Origin: an uncultured Clostridia bacterium | GTDB lineage: Bacteria > Bacillota > Clostridia > UBA1381 | Assembly: GCA_934463455.1 (NCBI GenBank) | Contig: CAKSJU010000003.1 | Coordinates: 1-46,957 of the forward strand | Length of the DNA stretch: 46,957 bases | Direction of reading: 5' to 3' | Shown here: one piece after another, positions 35,070-43,624 of the stretch | How positions within the stretch are numbered: the stretch's first letter is position 1 | How the letters are laid out: the number at the start of each line of letters is the position of its first letter | Made by a program: the position numbers and the translations under genes | Notes under the pieces: generated by a model | What the model saw: only the letters and a program-made list of their open reading frames with translations | Told to the model about the DNA's origin: nothing | Database searches by the model: none

Positions 35070-35915
35070 ATGAAAAAGAAAATAACGGAATTTGTTATTA
35101 TGAATATAGGCCTTGCGATGATTGCGGGAGGAGTGTATTTTTTCAAAATTCCGAACGGATTTGTCACAGGCGGAGTCAGCGGTATTGCAACGCTTTTCGG
35201 GAGTATATTCAGCTTTTTTACGGCACCGGAATGGATTATGATTATAAATATAGTTTTGCTTATTTTAGGTTTTATTTGTCTTGGTAAATCCACCGGAATA
35301 AAAACCGTGTATTGCAGCCTGGCTTTTTCGGGATTAACTCAGTTGTTTGAGTATATCTATCCTATGTCGGCTCCGCTTACGGATCAGCCTTTTCTTGAGC
35401 TTGTTTATGCAGTGCTTTTGACAGCTATCGGCGCCGCTATATTGTTTAATTTATCGGCATCCTCGGGCGGAACGGATATTATTGCGCTCATACTGAAAAA
35501 ATATACCGACCTTGATGTCGGAAAAGCACTTTTGTGTACCGATTTTGTAGTTGCCGCAAGCTCTTTCTTTGTTTTCGGGATAAAAGCAGGACTTTATTCG
35601 CTGCTCGGACTTTTTGCAAAAGCTTTTTTGGTGGACAGTGTTATAGAAAATATTAACAGTTATAAATATTTTATTGTGATTACCGATAAAAACAAAGAAA
35701 TTTCGGAGTATATCATTAAAGAAATGCACCATGGTGCGACAGAGCAGAAAGCAATCGGAGAATATACGGGAAGCGACAAACATATGATACATACCGTTTG
35801 CCGAAGAATAGAGGCCGTAAAACTGAGGAAAAAAGTAAAATCGATTGACCCGCATGCTTTTGTAATAATTACAACAACCAGTGAAATTATAGGAAGAGGC
35901 TTCAGGGCAATATAA
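35070..35915 (+). CDS. YitT family membrane protein
   Basis: A 281-aa protein with about five to six hydrophobic segments in the first 185 residues and a soluble C-terminal DUF2179 domain (about 215-275, with the Y-T-G-S-D-K-H-M-I-H-T-V-C-R-R segment). The N-terminal G-G-V-S-G-I-A-T-L and S-S-G-G-T-D-I-I-A segments are the family's paired glycine-rich motifs. The family is common in Bacillota and its transport substrate is not established. It starts 5 bases after ddl and is probably in the same transcript. Confidence 0.92.
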   Translation: MKKKITEFVIMNIGLAMIAGGVYFFKIPNGFVTGGVSGIATLFGSIFSFFTAPEWIMIINIVLLILGFICLGKSTGIKTVYCSLAFSGLTQLFEYIYPMSAPLTDQPFLELVYAVLLTAIGAAILFNLSASSGGTDIIALILKKYTDLDVGKALLCTDFVVAASSFFVFGIKAGLYSLLGLFAKAFLVDSVIENINSYKYFIVITDKNKEISEYIIKEMHHGATEQKAIGEYTGSDKHMIHTVCRRIEAVKLRKKVKSIDPHAFVIITTTSEIIGRGFRAI

Positions 35916-35951
35916 TCATAGTGCGGATTTCCCCGCCTCTTATGCGGCGGT

Positions 35952-35980
35952 CTGCATTTTAAAATTTAATTGTATATAAT
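35952..35980 (+). promoter_or_regulatory. Possible promoter of alpha-mannosidase gene
   Basis: An exact TATAAT at 35975-35980 has the weak -35 CTGCAT 17 bases upstream (35952-35957). A short GC-rich inverted repeat (CCGCC/GGCGG, around 35930-35950) before it may end the preceding transcript. Confidence 0.4.
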
Positions 35981-36012
35981 TAACTGATTCGAAAGAAAAA
36001 GGAGAAAAATCA

Positions 36013-38430
36013 ATGAAAGAACTACACCTTTTGTGCAATGCACATCTTGACCCTGTTTGGCTTTGGCAAAGACAGGAGGGGATGGCAGAGGCGATTTCAA
36101 CATTTCGCGTTGCGGCTGAATTTTGTGAAGAATACGACGGATTTGTATTTAACCATAATGAATCTCTTTTGTATGAATGGGTAGAAGAATATGAGCCGGA
36201 ATTGTTTGAGAGAATAAAAAAGCTCGTAAAAGAAGGTAAATGGAAAATAATGGGCGGGTGGTACATTCAGCCCGATTGTCTTATGCCCTCCGGAGAATCG
36301 TTTATTCGCCAAATTGAAACAGGTAATAAATATTTTATGGAAAAATTCGGTGTAAAGCCTACAACAGCAATAAACTTTGACCCGTTCGGTCATACAAGGG
36401 GACTTGTTCAAATTCTTTCAAAATGCGGATATAATTCGTATGTTTTTATGCGTCCGTATGATTTTGTACCCGAACATGATTTTATATGGGAGGGGTATGA
36501 CGGCAGTAAAGTTTTTGCTCATTGTACAATCGGCGGATATAATACCAATAAGGGAAAGGCTGTCGAAAAAATAAAGGATGTGTTAAAAACCGCACATGAC
36601 GGAGCAAATCTTGTCCTTTGGGGAATCGGCGACCACGGCGGCGGTCCATCGAAAAAAGATTTGGATGCAATCTGCGATTTTGCAAAAGAACACAAGGATG
36701 TAAAGATAATTCATTCATGGTGCGAAAAATATTTTGATGAGCTTGATAAATCTAATTTAAGAACTGTATCGACGTCGATAGTTCATTGTATGGTAGGCTG
36801 CTATACGTCTATGGTAAGAATTAAAAGAATGCACAGACTTTTGGAAAATGAGCTTAATATATGCGAAAAAATGCTTGCCTCAAGCGGTATAGAATATAAT
36901 GAAGAGGATTTGACGGAAGCGGAGAAAGCTCTTTTGTTCTGCGAATTTCACGATGTTTTACCCGGGTCAATGATAAAAAATGCAGAAGAGGATTCTCTGC
37001 GTTTAATGGATTACGGACGCGAAAAAATATCGCGTTTGTGTGCAAAAGCGTTTTTCGCTTTGTGTGCGGGTCAAAAACAGGGAAAACAGGGAGAAATACC
37101 CGTACTTGTGTATAATCCGAATCCGTATAAGACAGAACAGGAAATAGAAGTCGAATTTCAGCTTGAAGACCAAAACTGGAATGACAATGAATGTACTGTT
37201 ATAACCGTTCGGGATGAAAACGGAAATTATCTGCCGACTCAAAATGAAAAAGAGGCGAGCAGTGTTAGATTGGATTGGAGAAAACGCATTGCATTCAAAG
37301 CGGTTTTGGAGCCGATGAGTATCAACAGATTTGACTGTGAATTAAAGGTTATAAAAGCTTTTGTCCGTCCGATTGAAAAGTGTGAAAATGATGATACACA
37401 TTTTATTGTTAAAACGGATGAAATGACAGTCATGATTAATAAAACAACCGGCTTGCTGGATAAATATGAAGTGCTCGGAAAAGACTATTTAAAGAAAAAC
37501 AGCTGTAAGATTTTGGCGTATCAGGACAATGAAGACCCGTGGGGAATGACGGTTGACGGTTTTTATGACAGGATTGATGAATTTAAGGCGGTCAGTGCCG
37601 AAGAAGCGAACTGCTTTAACGGTTATCCGAAAGAGGCAGCAGATAATGTGCGTGTGATAGAAAACGGTGCGGTAAGATGTAAAATACAAGCGATTTTTAA
37701 ATGTGAGAAATCTTTTGCTGTTGTAACATACACCATTCCGAAAAAAGGGAAATATGTTGATATAAAGGTTAAAGTTTTCGCAAATGACGCAAACAGAATG
37801 TATAAGCTTTCTTTTGACACTTGCTTTGAAGATGCGGATTTTGTGGGTCAGAGCGCTTTCGGAAAAGAAAAAATGTTAAAGGACGAAAAAGAAGTAACAT
37901 TCCAGAAATGGTGCGGACTTTTTGAAAGCAATAATGGTTTTGCGGTTATTAATGACGGAACTTATGCGGGAAGCAGCAAAGGAAGCGTTCTCAATATTTC
38001 CTTGCTCAGAACTGCGATTTATTCCGCACATCCTATTTTGGACAGACCGATAACCGATTCGGACCGCAATCATGACAGGATAGATATGGGAGAAAGAGAG
38101 TTTGAATACAGACTCACCACAGATGTAAATACACTCGATAAAGACAGTGAAATTTTCAACCAACCGCTGTATGCGCTTTCGTTCTTCCCGTCGGGAAGCG
38201 GCGAGAAAAAAGAATTGCCGGTTGAAATTAAAAACAGCAGTGTTATTTTGTCGAGATTTAAAAAGGACAGTGACGGTGAGCTGCTTTTAAGGCTTTATAA
38301 CGCTTCCGAATTGAGACAGAACTCGGATATTGCAGTAGGAAACGATGTGTTTAATATTTCCTTTAATCCGTTCGAAGTAAAGACATATAAAATGTCGGGC
38401 GGAAAATTGATTGAAAAAAGCATGATATAA
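36013..38430 (+). CDS. GH38 alpha-mannosidase
   Basis: An 805-aa glycoside hydrolase family 38 enzyme without a signal peptide, so cytoplasmic. The N-terminal motif N-A-H-L-D-P-V-W-L-W has the zinc-binding His and Asp. The catalytic nucleophile is D123 in I-N-F-D-P-F-G-H-T. C-E-F-H-D-V-L-P-G-S carries further zinc and sugar ligands. The central helical domain and C-terminal beta-sandwich domains follow. GH38 enzymes release mannose from imported oligosaccharides or glycan fragments. AAAAGGAG precedes the ATG. No sugar transporter or regulator is next to it; ybaK follows after 14 bases. Confidence 0.95.
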   Translation: MKELHLLCNAHLDPVWLWQRQEGMAEAISTFRVAAEFCEEYDGFVFNHNESLLYEWVEEYEPELFERIKKLVKEGKWKIMGGWYIQPDCLMPSGESFIRQIETGNKYFMEKFGVKPTTAINFDPFGHTRGLVQILSKCGYNSYVFMRPYDFVPEHDFIWEGYDGSKVFAHCTIGGYNTNKGKAVEKIKDVLKTAHDGANLVLWGIGDHGGGPSKKDLDAICDFAKEHKDVKIIHSWCEKYFDELDKSNLRTVSTSIVHCMVGCYTSMVRIKRMHRLLENELNICEKMLASSGIEYNEEDLTEAEKALLFCEFHDVLPGSMIKNAEEDSLRLMDYGREKISRLCAKAFFALCAGQKQGKQGEIPVLVYNPNPYKTEQEIEVEFQLEDQNWNDNECTVITVRDENGNYLPTQNEKEASSVRLDWRKRIAFKAVLEPMSINRFDCELKVIKAFVRPIEKCENDDTHFIVKTDEMTVMINKTTGLLDKYEVLGKDYLKKNSCKILAYQDNEDPWGMTVDGFYDRIDEFKAVSAEEANCFNGYPKEAADNVRVIENGAVRCKIQAIFKCEKSFAVVTYTIPKKGKYVDIKVKVFANDANRMYKLSFDTCFEDADFVGQSAFGKEKMLKDEKEVTFQKWCGLFESNNGFAVINDGTYAGSSKGSVLNISLLRTAIYSAHPILDRPITDSDRNHDRIDMGEREFEYRLTTDVNTLDKDSEIFNQPLYALSFFPSGSGEKKELPVEIKNSSVILSRFKKDSDGELLLRLYNASELRQNSDIAVGNDVFNISFNPFEVKTYKMSGGKLIEKSMI

Positions 38431-38444
38431 AGGCGGCGAAAATA

Positions 38445-38933
38445 TTGTCAAAGAAGAAAAGCATAATGACCAATGCGATGCGTATTTTAAACGCTTCAAA
38501 AATTCCGTATGATTTGGTTGAATATGAAACAGACGGAACAGTCCCCGAGCATTTCGGTGAACTGATTGCACAAAAAACAGGTATTGATCCGAAAATGTGT
38601 TTTAAAACACTGGTTGCGAGAAGCGACAAAGGGAATATACTTGTAGTTTGTATACCTGTAAACGGCGAAGTGAATTTGAAAGCTCTTGCGCGTGCGGCGG
38701 GAGAAAAAAAGGTTGAATTAATTCATGTCAAAGAGCTTGTCGGGTTGACGGGATATATAAGAGGCGGAGTATCTCCTGTCGGAATGAAGAAAAAATATCC
38801 GACATATATAGAAAAAAGCTGTGAAAATTATGACAAAATTGCAATAAGTGCCGGAATTTGCGGCGGCTCGCTTTTGATGAAACCAAAAGATTTGGAAGCT
38901 GCATGCGAAGCGGAATTGTTTGAAAACTTATAG
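38445..38933 (+). CDS. ybaK: Cys-tRNA(Pro)/Cys-tRNA(Cys) deacylase YbaK
   Basis: YbaK/EbsC-type editing domain, 162 aa (family about 155-160). It hydrolyses Cys mis-attached to tRNA-Pro. Conserved elements: the lysine in C-F-K-T-L-V near residue 50, and the G-Y-I-R-G-G-V-S-P-V-G motif around residues 105-115. Start taken as TTG 38445, 8 bases after AGGCGG; ATG 38466 is an alternative with a weaker site. It follows the mannosidase by 14 bases and ends 14 bases before a strong hairpin. Confidence 0.93.
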   Translation: MSKKKSIMTNAMRILNASKIPYDLVEYETDGTVPEHFGELIAQKTGIDPKMCFKTLVARSDKGNILVVCIPVNGEVNLKALARAAGEKKVELIHVKELVGLTGYIRGGVSPVGMKKKYPTYIEKSCENYDKIAISAGICGGSLLMKPKDLEAACEAELFENL

Positions 38934-38947
38934 AAGATAAAAAAATC

Positions 38948-38993
38948 AAAGGAGCTGTTAAAAAAGTCAACCGGCTTTTTAAACAGCTCCTTT
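38948..38993. terminator. Bidirectional intrinsic terminator
   Basis: AAAGGAGCTGTT (38948-38959) and AACAGCTCCTTT (38982-38993) pair perfectly, and A/T runs inside extend the stem. It serves ybaK on the plus strand and the convergent ImmA-like gene on the minus strand. Confidence 0.9.
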
Positions 38994-39003
38994 TAGCATA
39001 TAT

Positions 39004-39516
39004 TCAACTGGTAAGAAAATTTTTTGTTGTTATTGTATCCAAATGAAAATCATATCCGCGCAAATTCATGCCATAGAGTTTAATTCCGACAAGATTTAAA
39101 TCGCAGCAAATAATTTTGGAAATTTGATTAATATCATAACCGTCATATACAAGCTCGGAAATTTCATCATCGGAAATCAGCAAATCTGCCGCAAACATAT
39201 TTGCTTCGCATTCTGTTTTTGCGGACATGCAGCACAAAGCATAATCGTGCATTATTTTATTTTTTGCAAATTCGCGGTGAAGCATATCATGACCGATTTC
39301 GTGAGCACATATAAGCTTTTTGTTTTCATCGGACAGATTTTCGTTTATAATTATAATTCGTTTCCTTTTGATAATTGTATAAAGCCCTTTAAGTTCTCTG
39401 AAATCCGTACTTGATCGAATCATTATGTTATTGTCCGATGCAATTATGAATGGGTCGTTTGTGCCGGATTTTTTTATGAGAGAGTGAGTTTTTCTGTAAA
39501 TTTCATCAGCACGCAA
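39004..39516 (-). CDS. ImmA/IrrE-type metallopeptidase
   Basis: Zinc peptidase of about 170 aa. H-E-I-G-H (H72, E73, H76) is the zinc/catalytic motif, and the downstream E-C-E-A-N-M-F-A-A-D segment (E104) gives the third ligand. I prefer TTG 39516, 9 bases after GGCGGG, giving no overlap with the regulator; an ATG at 39573 would overlap it by 41 bases and lacks a good site. In ICEBs1 and Deinococcus, such peptidases cleave a partner XRE-type repressor, and here the XRE gene lies directly upstream. No mobile-element genes are near, so the pair is an orphan stress-response module. Confidence 0.85.
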   Translation of the reverse strand: MRADEIYRKTHSLIKKSGTNDPFIIASDNNIMIRSSTDFRELKGLYTIIKRKRIIIINENLSDENKKLICAHEIGHDMLHREFAKNKIMHDYALCCMSAKTECEANMFAADLLISDDEISELVYDGYDINQISKIICCDLNLVGIKLYGMNLRGYDFHLDTITTKNFLTS

Positions 39517-39532
39517 TATATTACACCCGCCT

Positions 39533-39937
39533 TTATTTTTTGTATTTATTTGGTGTATATTTTGTATTTTCATCCTTTACGGCGAAGTATGCTTCGGATA
39601 TTGCTTTCATAGCGGAATCCATATCGGATTCGGGAAGAGAGCCTCCTGCAAAAAGACCGCATATGCCTTCGGTTAATTCCTGAATATCACGAACGGCTTT
39701 AATTCCGCCTTTTGCATATGCTCCTGCAATAAATTCTTCATCTTCGGTAAGTAGATAATTAACGTTAACATTAAATATTTCGGCTAATTTATGATAAGTT
39801 TCCTTTTTCTTGGGATACATATTTGACTTTTCATAATTTTGAATTGTACGCTTGGTTACGCCGATCATACTGCCGAGAGTTTCCTGATTGATTTTTTTTT
39901 CTTTCCGCAGCAGCCGCAGCTTTTCTCCGAATTTCAT
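39533..39937 (-). CDS. XRE-family helix-turn-helix regulator
   Basis: A 134-aa protein. The HTH_3 domain occupies residues 4-63: Q-E-T-L-G-S-M-I-G-V-T-K-R-T-I-Q-N-Y-E is the helix-turn-helix, followed by F-N-V-N-V-N-Y-L-L-T. The C-terminal half is helical, with no recognised domain. AGGAGG sits 8 bases before the ATG at 39937. It is first in an operon with the ImmA-like peptidase. An inverted repeat over its own -10 box suggests autoregulation. Target genes beyond this are unknown. Confidence 0.9.
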   Translation of the reverse strand: MKFGEKLRLLRKEKKINQETLGSMIGVTKRTIQNYEKSNMYPKKKETYHKLAEIFNVNVNYLLTEDEEFIAGAYAKGGIKAVRDIQELTEGICGLFAGGSLPESDMDSAMKAISEAYFAVKDENTKYTPNKYKK

Positions 39938-39979
39938 TCGAATCCTCCTAACGAGTGCAAAATATCACTTTAAATATAT

Positions 39980-39999
39980 AAGTATATTTTACACTACTT
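39980..39999. promoter_or_regulatory. Possible operator of the XRE regulator
   Basis: AAGTA (39980-39984) and TACTT (39995-39999) form an inverted repeat that covers the -10 box of the XRE promoter. Twelve of twenty positions are symmetric, which is a fair but short operator. Confidence 0.35.
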
Positions 40000-40014
40000 G
40001 TCGAATTTTGTCAA
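39986..40014 (-). promoter_or_regulatory. Predicted sigma-A promoter of XRE-ImmA operon
   Basis: Minus strand TTGACA (40014-40009), 17-base spacer, TAAAAT (39991-39986). Confidence 0.75.
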
Positions 40015-40043
40015 ATGTTTTTAAGATTTTTTTGCCGTAACGA

Positions 40044-40072
40044 TTGAAAAAAAACAGAAAATGTTATATAAT
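40044..40072 (+). promoter_or_regulatory. Predicted sigma-A promoter of SLH-glucosaminidase gene
   Basis: TTGAAA (40044-40049) and TATAAT (40067-40072) are 17 bases apart, about 44 bases before the ATG at 40116. It is divergent from the XRE promoter. Confidence 0.75.
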
Positions 40073-40115
40073 ATAATTATTGAGCTTTAAAACAGGAAAG
40101 GAACGTAGATTATAT

Positions 40116-41240
40116 ATGAAAAAATTTATTATATTTATGCTATTATTGTCGGCAGTATATACAACTGCGGTATCGGCACAGGATTATGCTTGGGCACAGG
40201 AAGCAGTCGGCTATTGCACGGAAAATGAGATTTTGCATGGAATGGAAAACGGAGATTTGGCACTTGGCAGTAATATTACCAATGAACAAACTGCTAAAAT
40301 TTTGGTATCGACCTTTCTTTCGGATAAAATAGGACAGGCAACTGATGAAAGCAACACGGATATTCCGCAGGACAGATGGTCATATCCCTATGTTGCCGTT
40401 TTTAACGGTTTTGCGAAAAATGTGATTAATATAAAGAACGCAGATACATATGCAACACGTGAAGAGTTTGCAGCGGCACTGGTTTTGGCAAGCGGACTGA
40501 AAGAAAGCAATATCCGAAACAGGGATATTTTAAAGGTTAATTTTAAAGACTATGAAAAAGTCGGTACATCATACGAAAAGCTTATGTGCATTGCAGTAGA
40601 GAGAGGGTATATGAAAGGAGCGGACGGATACTTAAATCCAAAGGATAATGTTACGCGCGCGGAGGCTTGCTCTCTTATATACAGAGTAATACGTGCAACT
40701 AAAAAAGGGGAAACTCTTGATTTGGGAGTAATACAATCGTATACTCCGCTGAAGTCCGAATCCCGGATAAGCAAAGAACAGGCTGTAAAATGGGCAATGA
40801 AATCAAATGCTTCCGATATGTTTATAGAGGCGGCGGATTATTACTGGAAATACGGAGAGATAACAGGCATTTGCCCGGAATTGCTGTATGCGCAGGCTGC
40901 CAAGGAAACAAAATTCGGAAATTACGGCGGCAATGTTATTCCCGAGCAAAATAATTTTGCCGGAATAAAAGTTGCGGGAGCAACAGGCGATACAACATAC
41001 GACCATGAAAGCTTTGCGACAATAGAAGACGGAGTAAGGGGACATTTCAACCACATGATGGCATATGTGGGCGGTGAACCTGTCGGCGAGCCGCATAAGA
41101 GATATTATTCAACATCAAAAATGGCATGGGCAGGGGCTGTAAAAAGCCTGGAGGAGCTGGGCGGAAAATGGTGCCCGGATTTATATTACGGATACAGCAT
41201 TTTGCATAATTATGTTGAGCCGATGCTAAATACTAAATAA
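40116..41240 (+). CDS. SLH-domain protein with glucosaminidase (GH73-type) domain
   Basis: A 375-aa secreted protein. Start at ATG 40116 gives a clean signal peptide (M-K-K-F, hydrophobic stretch, cleavage after V-S-A near residue 21); the open frame upstream to TTG 40080 would bury it. Two to three S-layer homology repeats span about residues 22-200 (N-I-T-N-E-Q-T-A, Y-A-T-R-E-E-F-A, N-V-T-R-A-E-A-C are the repeat signatures). The C-terminal domain (about 215-370) resembles a bacterial endo-beta-N-acetylglucosaminidase: A-Q-A-A-K-E-T-K-F-G has the likely catalytic Glu, followed by N-N-F-A-G-I-K. It probably binds secondary wall polymer and cuts peptidoglycan. ABC-F follows 13 bases on. Confidence 0.88.
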   Translation: MKKFIIFMLLLSAVYTTAVSAQDYAWAQEAVGYCTENEILHGMENGDLALGSNITNEQTAKILVSTFLSDKIGQATDESNTDIPQDRWSYPYVAVFNGFAKNVINIKNADTYATREEFAAALVLASGLKESNIRNRDILKVNFKDYEKVGTSYEKLMCIAVERGYMKGADGYLNPKDNVTRAEACSLIYRVIRATKKGETLDLGVIQSYTPLKSESRISKEQAVKWAMKSNASDMFIEAADYYWKYGEITGICPELLYAQAAKETKFGNYGGNVIPEQNNFAGIKVAGATGDTTYDHESFATIEDGVRGHFNHMMAYVGGEPVGEPHKRYYSTSKMAWAGAVKSLEELGGKWCPDLYYGYSILHNYVEPMLNTK

Positions 41241-41253
41241 AGGAAATATTATA

Positions 41254-43152
41254 ATGCTGATAACTGCAAACGGATTGGAAAAGAGTTTTTCCGAAAGAGT
41301 AATATTTAAGGATGTTACATTCGGAATTGACGAACATGATAAAATAGGATTTATAGGGTCAAACGGAGTAGGTAAATCTACACTTTTTAAAATTTTGACG
41401 GGTGAACTCTCGGCAGACGTCGGAGAACTTTTCAAAAACAAAAATCTAAAAATCGGATATTTAGAGCAATATACATGCAGCAATTCTACAAAGAGTGTAC
41501 TGGATGAAACTCTTGATATTTTTTCGGATTTGCTTAAGATTGAACAAACTCTTGAGGATATTCGGTTTGACCTGGAAAACGGTATCGGAAATACCGAGGA
41601 ATTGGTAAGAAAACAGAATAATTTATCTGAAGAATATAAGAAAAAAGACGGTTTTGTTTATAAAAATAAAGTACGCTCCACATTACTTGGTCTGGGGTTT
41701 TCGGAGGATGAATTAAAACAGAATGTTCAGCTTCTTTCCGGAGGCCAAAAGACTCGCGTATCTCTTGCGAAAATACTGCTGTCGGGAGCAAATTTGCTTC
41801 TTTTGGACGAGCCTACCAACCATTTGGACATTGAAGCAGTGGAATGGCTTGAAAGCTTTTTGAAAAGCTATAGCGGTGCATTTATTGTTATATCGCATGA
41901 CAGATACTTTCTCGACAAAGTGACAAATAAAACATTTGAGCTTGAAAACGGAAATTTTTATCAAATGAATTTACCGTATTCGGAATTTGCGCGTCAAAGA
42001 GAAATTGATAAATTGACGGAAGAACGTAATTATGCCAATACAATGCGTGAAATCGAAAGACTTGAACGCGTTGTTGAGCAACAGCGCAGATGGAACAGAG
42101 AAAAAAATATAAAAACGGCAGAAAGCAAACTGAAAGTAATTAATAAGCTTAAAGAAAATCTTGTTGTTCCGGCGGATGAGGAAGAGTCGGCTTCGTTTCA
42201 TTTTAAGGCCTGCCCGGGGGGCGGTGACGAAGCACTGGTAACTGAAAATTTAAAAAAATCATTTGACGGAAACTTGTTGTTTGAAAATGTCAATATTCAC
42301 ATACAAAGAGGTGAGAAAATATTTTTGGCAGGTCCTAACGGATGCGGAAAAACAACATTGTTAAAAATCATTCTCGGAATTTTAAAGCAGGATTCGGGAG
42401 AGTATAAAATCGGTGCAAATACTCATTTGGGTTACTATGACCAGCTTCAGGAAAGTCTTGATACAAGTAAAACGATTATAGATGAAATATGGAACGAATA
42501 TCCGACATTGACTCAAACTGCTGTAAGAAATGCACTTGCGGTATTTTTGTTTAAGGGCGAGGATGTTTTTAAAGAAATAAGCACTTTGTCGGGCGGAGAA
42601 AGGGCTAGAGTTGAGCTTGTTAAACTGATATTGAAAAATGTAAATTTCCTTATTTTGGACGAGCCTACAAATCATTTGGACATCGGCTCGAGAGAAGCTC
42701 TTGAAAATGCGCTGTCGGAATATGACGGAACGCTTTTGATGGTATCGCATGACAGATATTTTATAAACAGCTTGGCAACAAGGGTAATCAGATTGGAGCA
42801 TTCGGGAGCAATCTCTTTTGACGGTAACTACGATGACTATGCGGAAAAATACCGAGCGACGGAAACTGTAACCGTAAAAGAAAAATCCGACGGCGGAATA
42901 TCATATAAGGAGCAAAAGCGCGCCGAAGCGGAAAAAAGGAAAATTAAAAACAGATTTAAAAAGGTTGAGACGGAAATTTTTGAGATTGAAGAAGAGATTA
43001 GCAGCTTAAATGATGAAATTCAAAAACCGGAAATTGCATCGGATTATATAAAGACCGCAGAGATGTCTGAATTAATTTCCGAAAAAACGTCTGCGTTGGA
43101 TAAGTTATATTCGGAATGGGAAGAGCTGCAATTAAAAATGGAAGATGAGTAA
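41254..43152 (+). CDS. ABC-F family ATPase
   Basis: A 632-aa cytoplasmic protein with two ABC ATPase domains and no membrane part. First domain: Walker A G-S-N-G-V-G-K-S-T, signature L-S-G-G-Q-K-T-R-V-S, Walker B L-L-L-D-E-P-T-N-H-L-D. Second domain: G-P-N-G-C-G-K-T-T, L-S-G-G-E-R-A-R-V-E, L-I-L-D-E-P-T-N-H-L-D. Between them lies the P-site tRNA-interaction linker (about residues 240-290, charged coiled coil). A C-terminal coiled coil (about 550-630) resembles YdiF/Uup-type proteins. ABC-F factors act on ribosomes; some give antibiotic resistance, but the housekeeping context and YdiF-like layout favour a translation factor. AAAGGAAA precedes the ATG. Confidence 0.93.
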   Translation: MLITANGLEKSFSERVIFKDVTFGIDEHDKIGFIGSNGVGKSTLFKILTGELSADVGELFKNKNLKIGYLEQYTCSNSTKSVLDETLDIFSDLLKIEQTLEDIRFDLENGIGNTEELVRKQNNLSEEYKKKDGFVYKNKVRSTLLGLGFSEDELKQNVQLLSGGQKTRVSLAKILLSGANLLLLDEPTNHLDIEAVEWLESFLKSYSGAFIVISHDRYFLDKVTNKTFELENGNFYQMNLPYSEFARQREIDKLTEERNYANTMREIERLERVVEQQRRWNREKNIKTAESKLKVINKLKENLVVPADEEESASFHFKACPGGGDEALVTENLKKSFDGNLLFENVNIHIQRGEKIFLAGPNGCGKTTLLKIILGILKQDSGEYKIGANTHLGYYDQLQESLDTSKTIIDEIWNEYPTLTQTAVRNALAVFLFKGEDVFKEISTLSGGERARVELVKLILKNVNFLILDEPTNHLDIGSREALENALSEYDGTLLMVSHDRYFINSLATRVIRLEHSGAISFDGNYDDYAEKYRATETVTVKEKSDGGISYKEQKRAEAEKRKIKNRFKKVETEIFEIEEEISSLNDEIQKPEIASDYIKTAEMSELISEKTSALDKLYSEWEELQLKMEDE

Positions 43153-43174
43153 AACGAAAGGATTGTGAGAAATT

Positions 43175-43624
43175 GTGAGAGCGGTGGTGCAGCGTGTACT
43201 GGAAGCGGATGTTAAAATTGATGAGGTAATTGTCGGAAAAATCAAAAAAGGATTTTTGGTATTTCTCGGAGTATACGATGACGATAATGAAGATGATATA
43301 AAATATCTCGCGGACAAAATTATTAATTTGCGGGTATTTGAAGATGAAAATCAAAAAATGAATTTGAGCTTGGCGGATATATCCGGAGAATTGCTTATAG
43401 TATCACAGTTTACTTTATGCGGAGATTGCAGAAAGGGAAGACGCCCGAGCTTTGATAAGGCAGGAAAACCCGAGCATGCGAACACGGTATATAATAAATT
43501 CACAGAATATTGTAAAGCTCAAAACTTTACTGTAGAACAAGGAAAATTCGGGGCAGATATGAAAGTATCTCTTGTTAATGACGGTCCGGTAACACTTTTG
43601 CTGGACAGCAAAAAACTATTCTGA
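43175..43624 (+). CDS. dtd: D-aminoacyl-tRNA deacylase (DTD)
   Basis: DTD removes D-amino acids (and Gly from tRNA-Ala) from tRNA. The 149-aa length is that of the family. The two signature motifs are S-Q-F-T-L-C-G-D (about residues 77-84) and N-D-G-P-V-T (about 135-140), which hold the Gly-cisPro chiral filter. The start is GTG at 43175 (M-R-A-V-V-Q-R-V), with AAAGGA some 12 bases upstream. The gene lies 22 bases after the ABC-F gene. Its last 9 bases overlap the end of the convergent tmcAL gene. Confidence 0.97.
   Translation: MRAVVQRVLEADVKIDEVIVGKIKKGFLVFLGVYDDDNEDDIKYLADKIINLRVFEDENQKMNLSLADISGELLIVSQFTLCGDCRKGRRPSFDKAGKPEHANTVYNKFTEYCKAQNFTVEQGKFGADMKVSLVNDGPVTLLLDSKKLF

Noticed and set aside
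39517..39573. Longer start of the ImmA-like peptidase
   Set aside because: Would overlap the regulator gene by 41 bases without a ribosome binding site; TTG 39516 has one.
39004..39937. Part of an integrative element or toxin-antitoxin system
   Set aside because: No integrase, excisionase or conjugation genes within several kilobases; the recombinase at 25618-26733 is too far away with housekeeping genes between.
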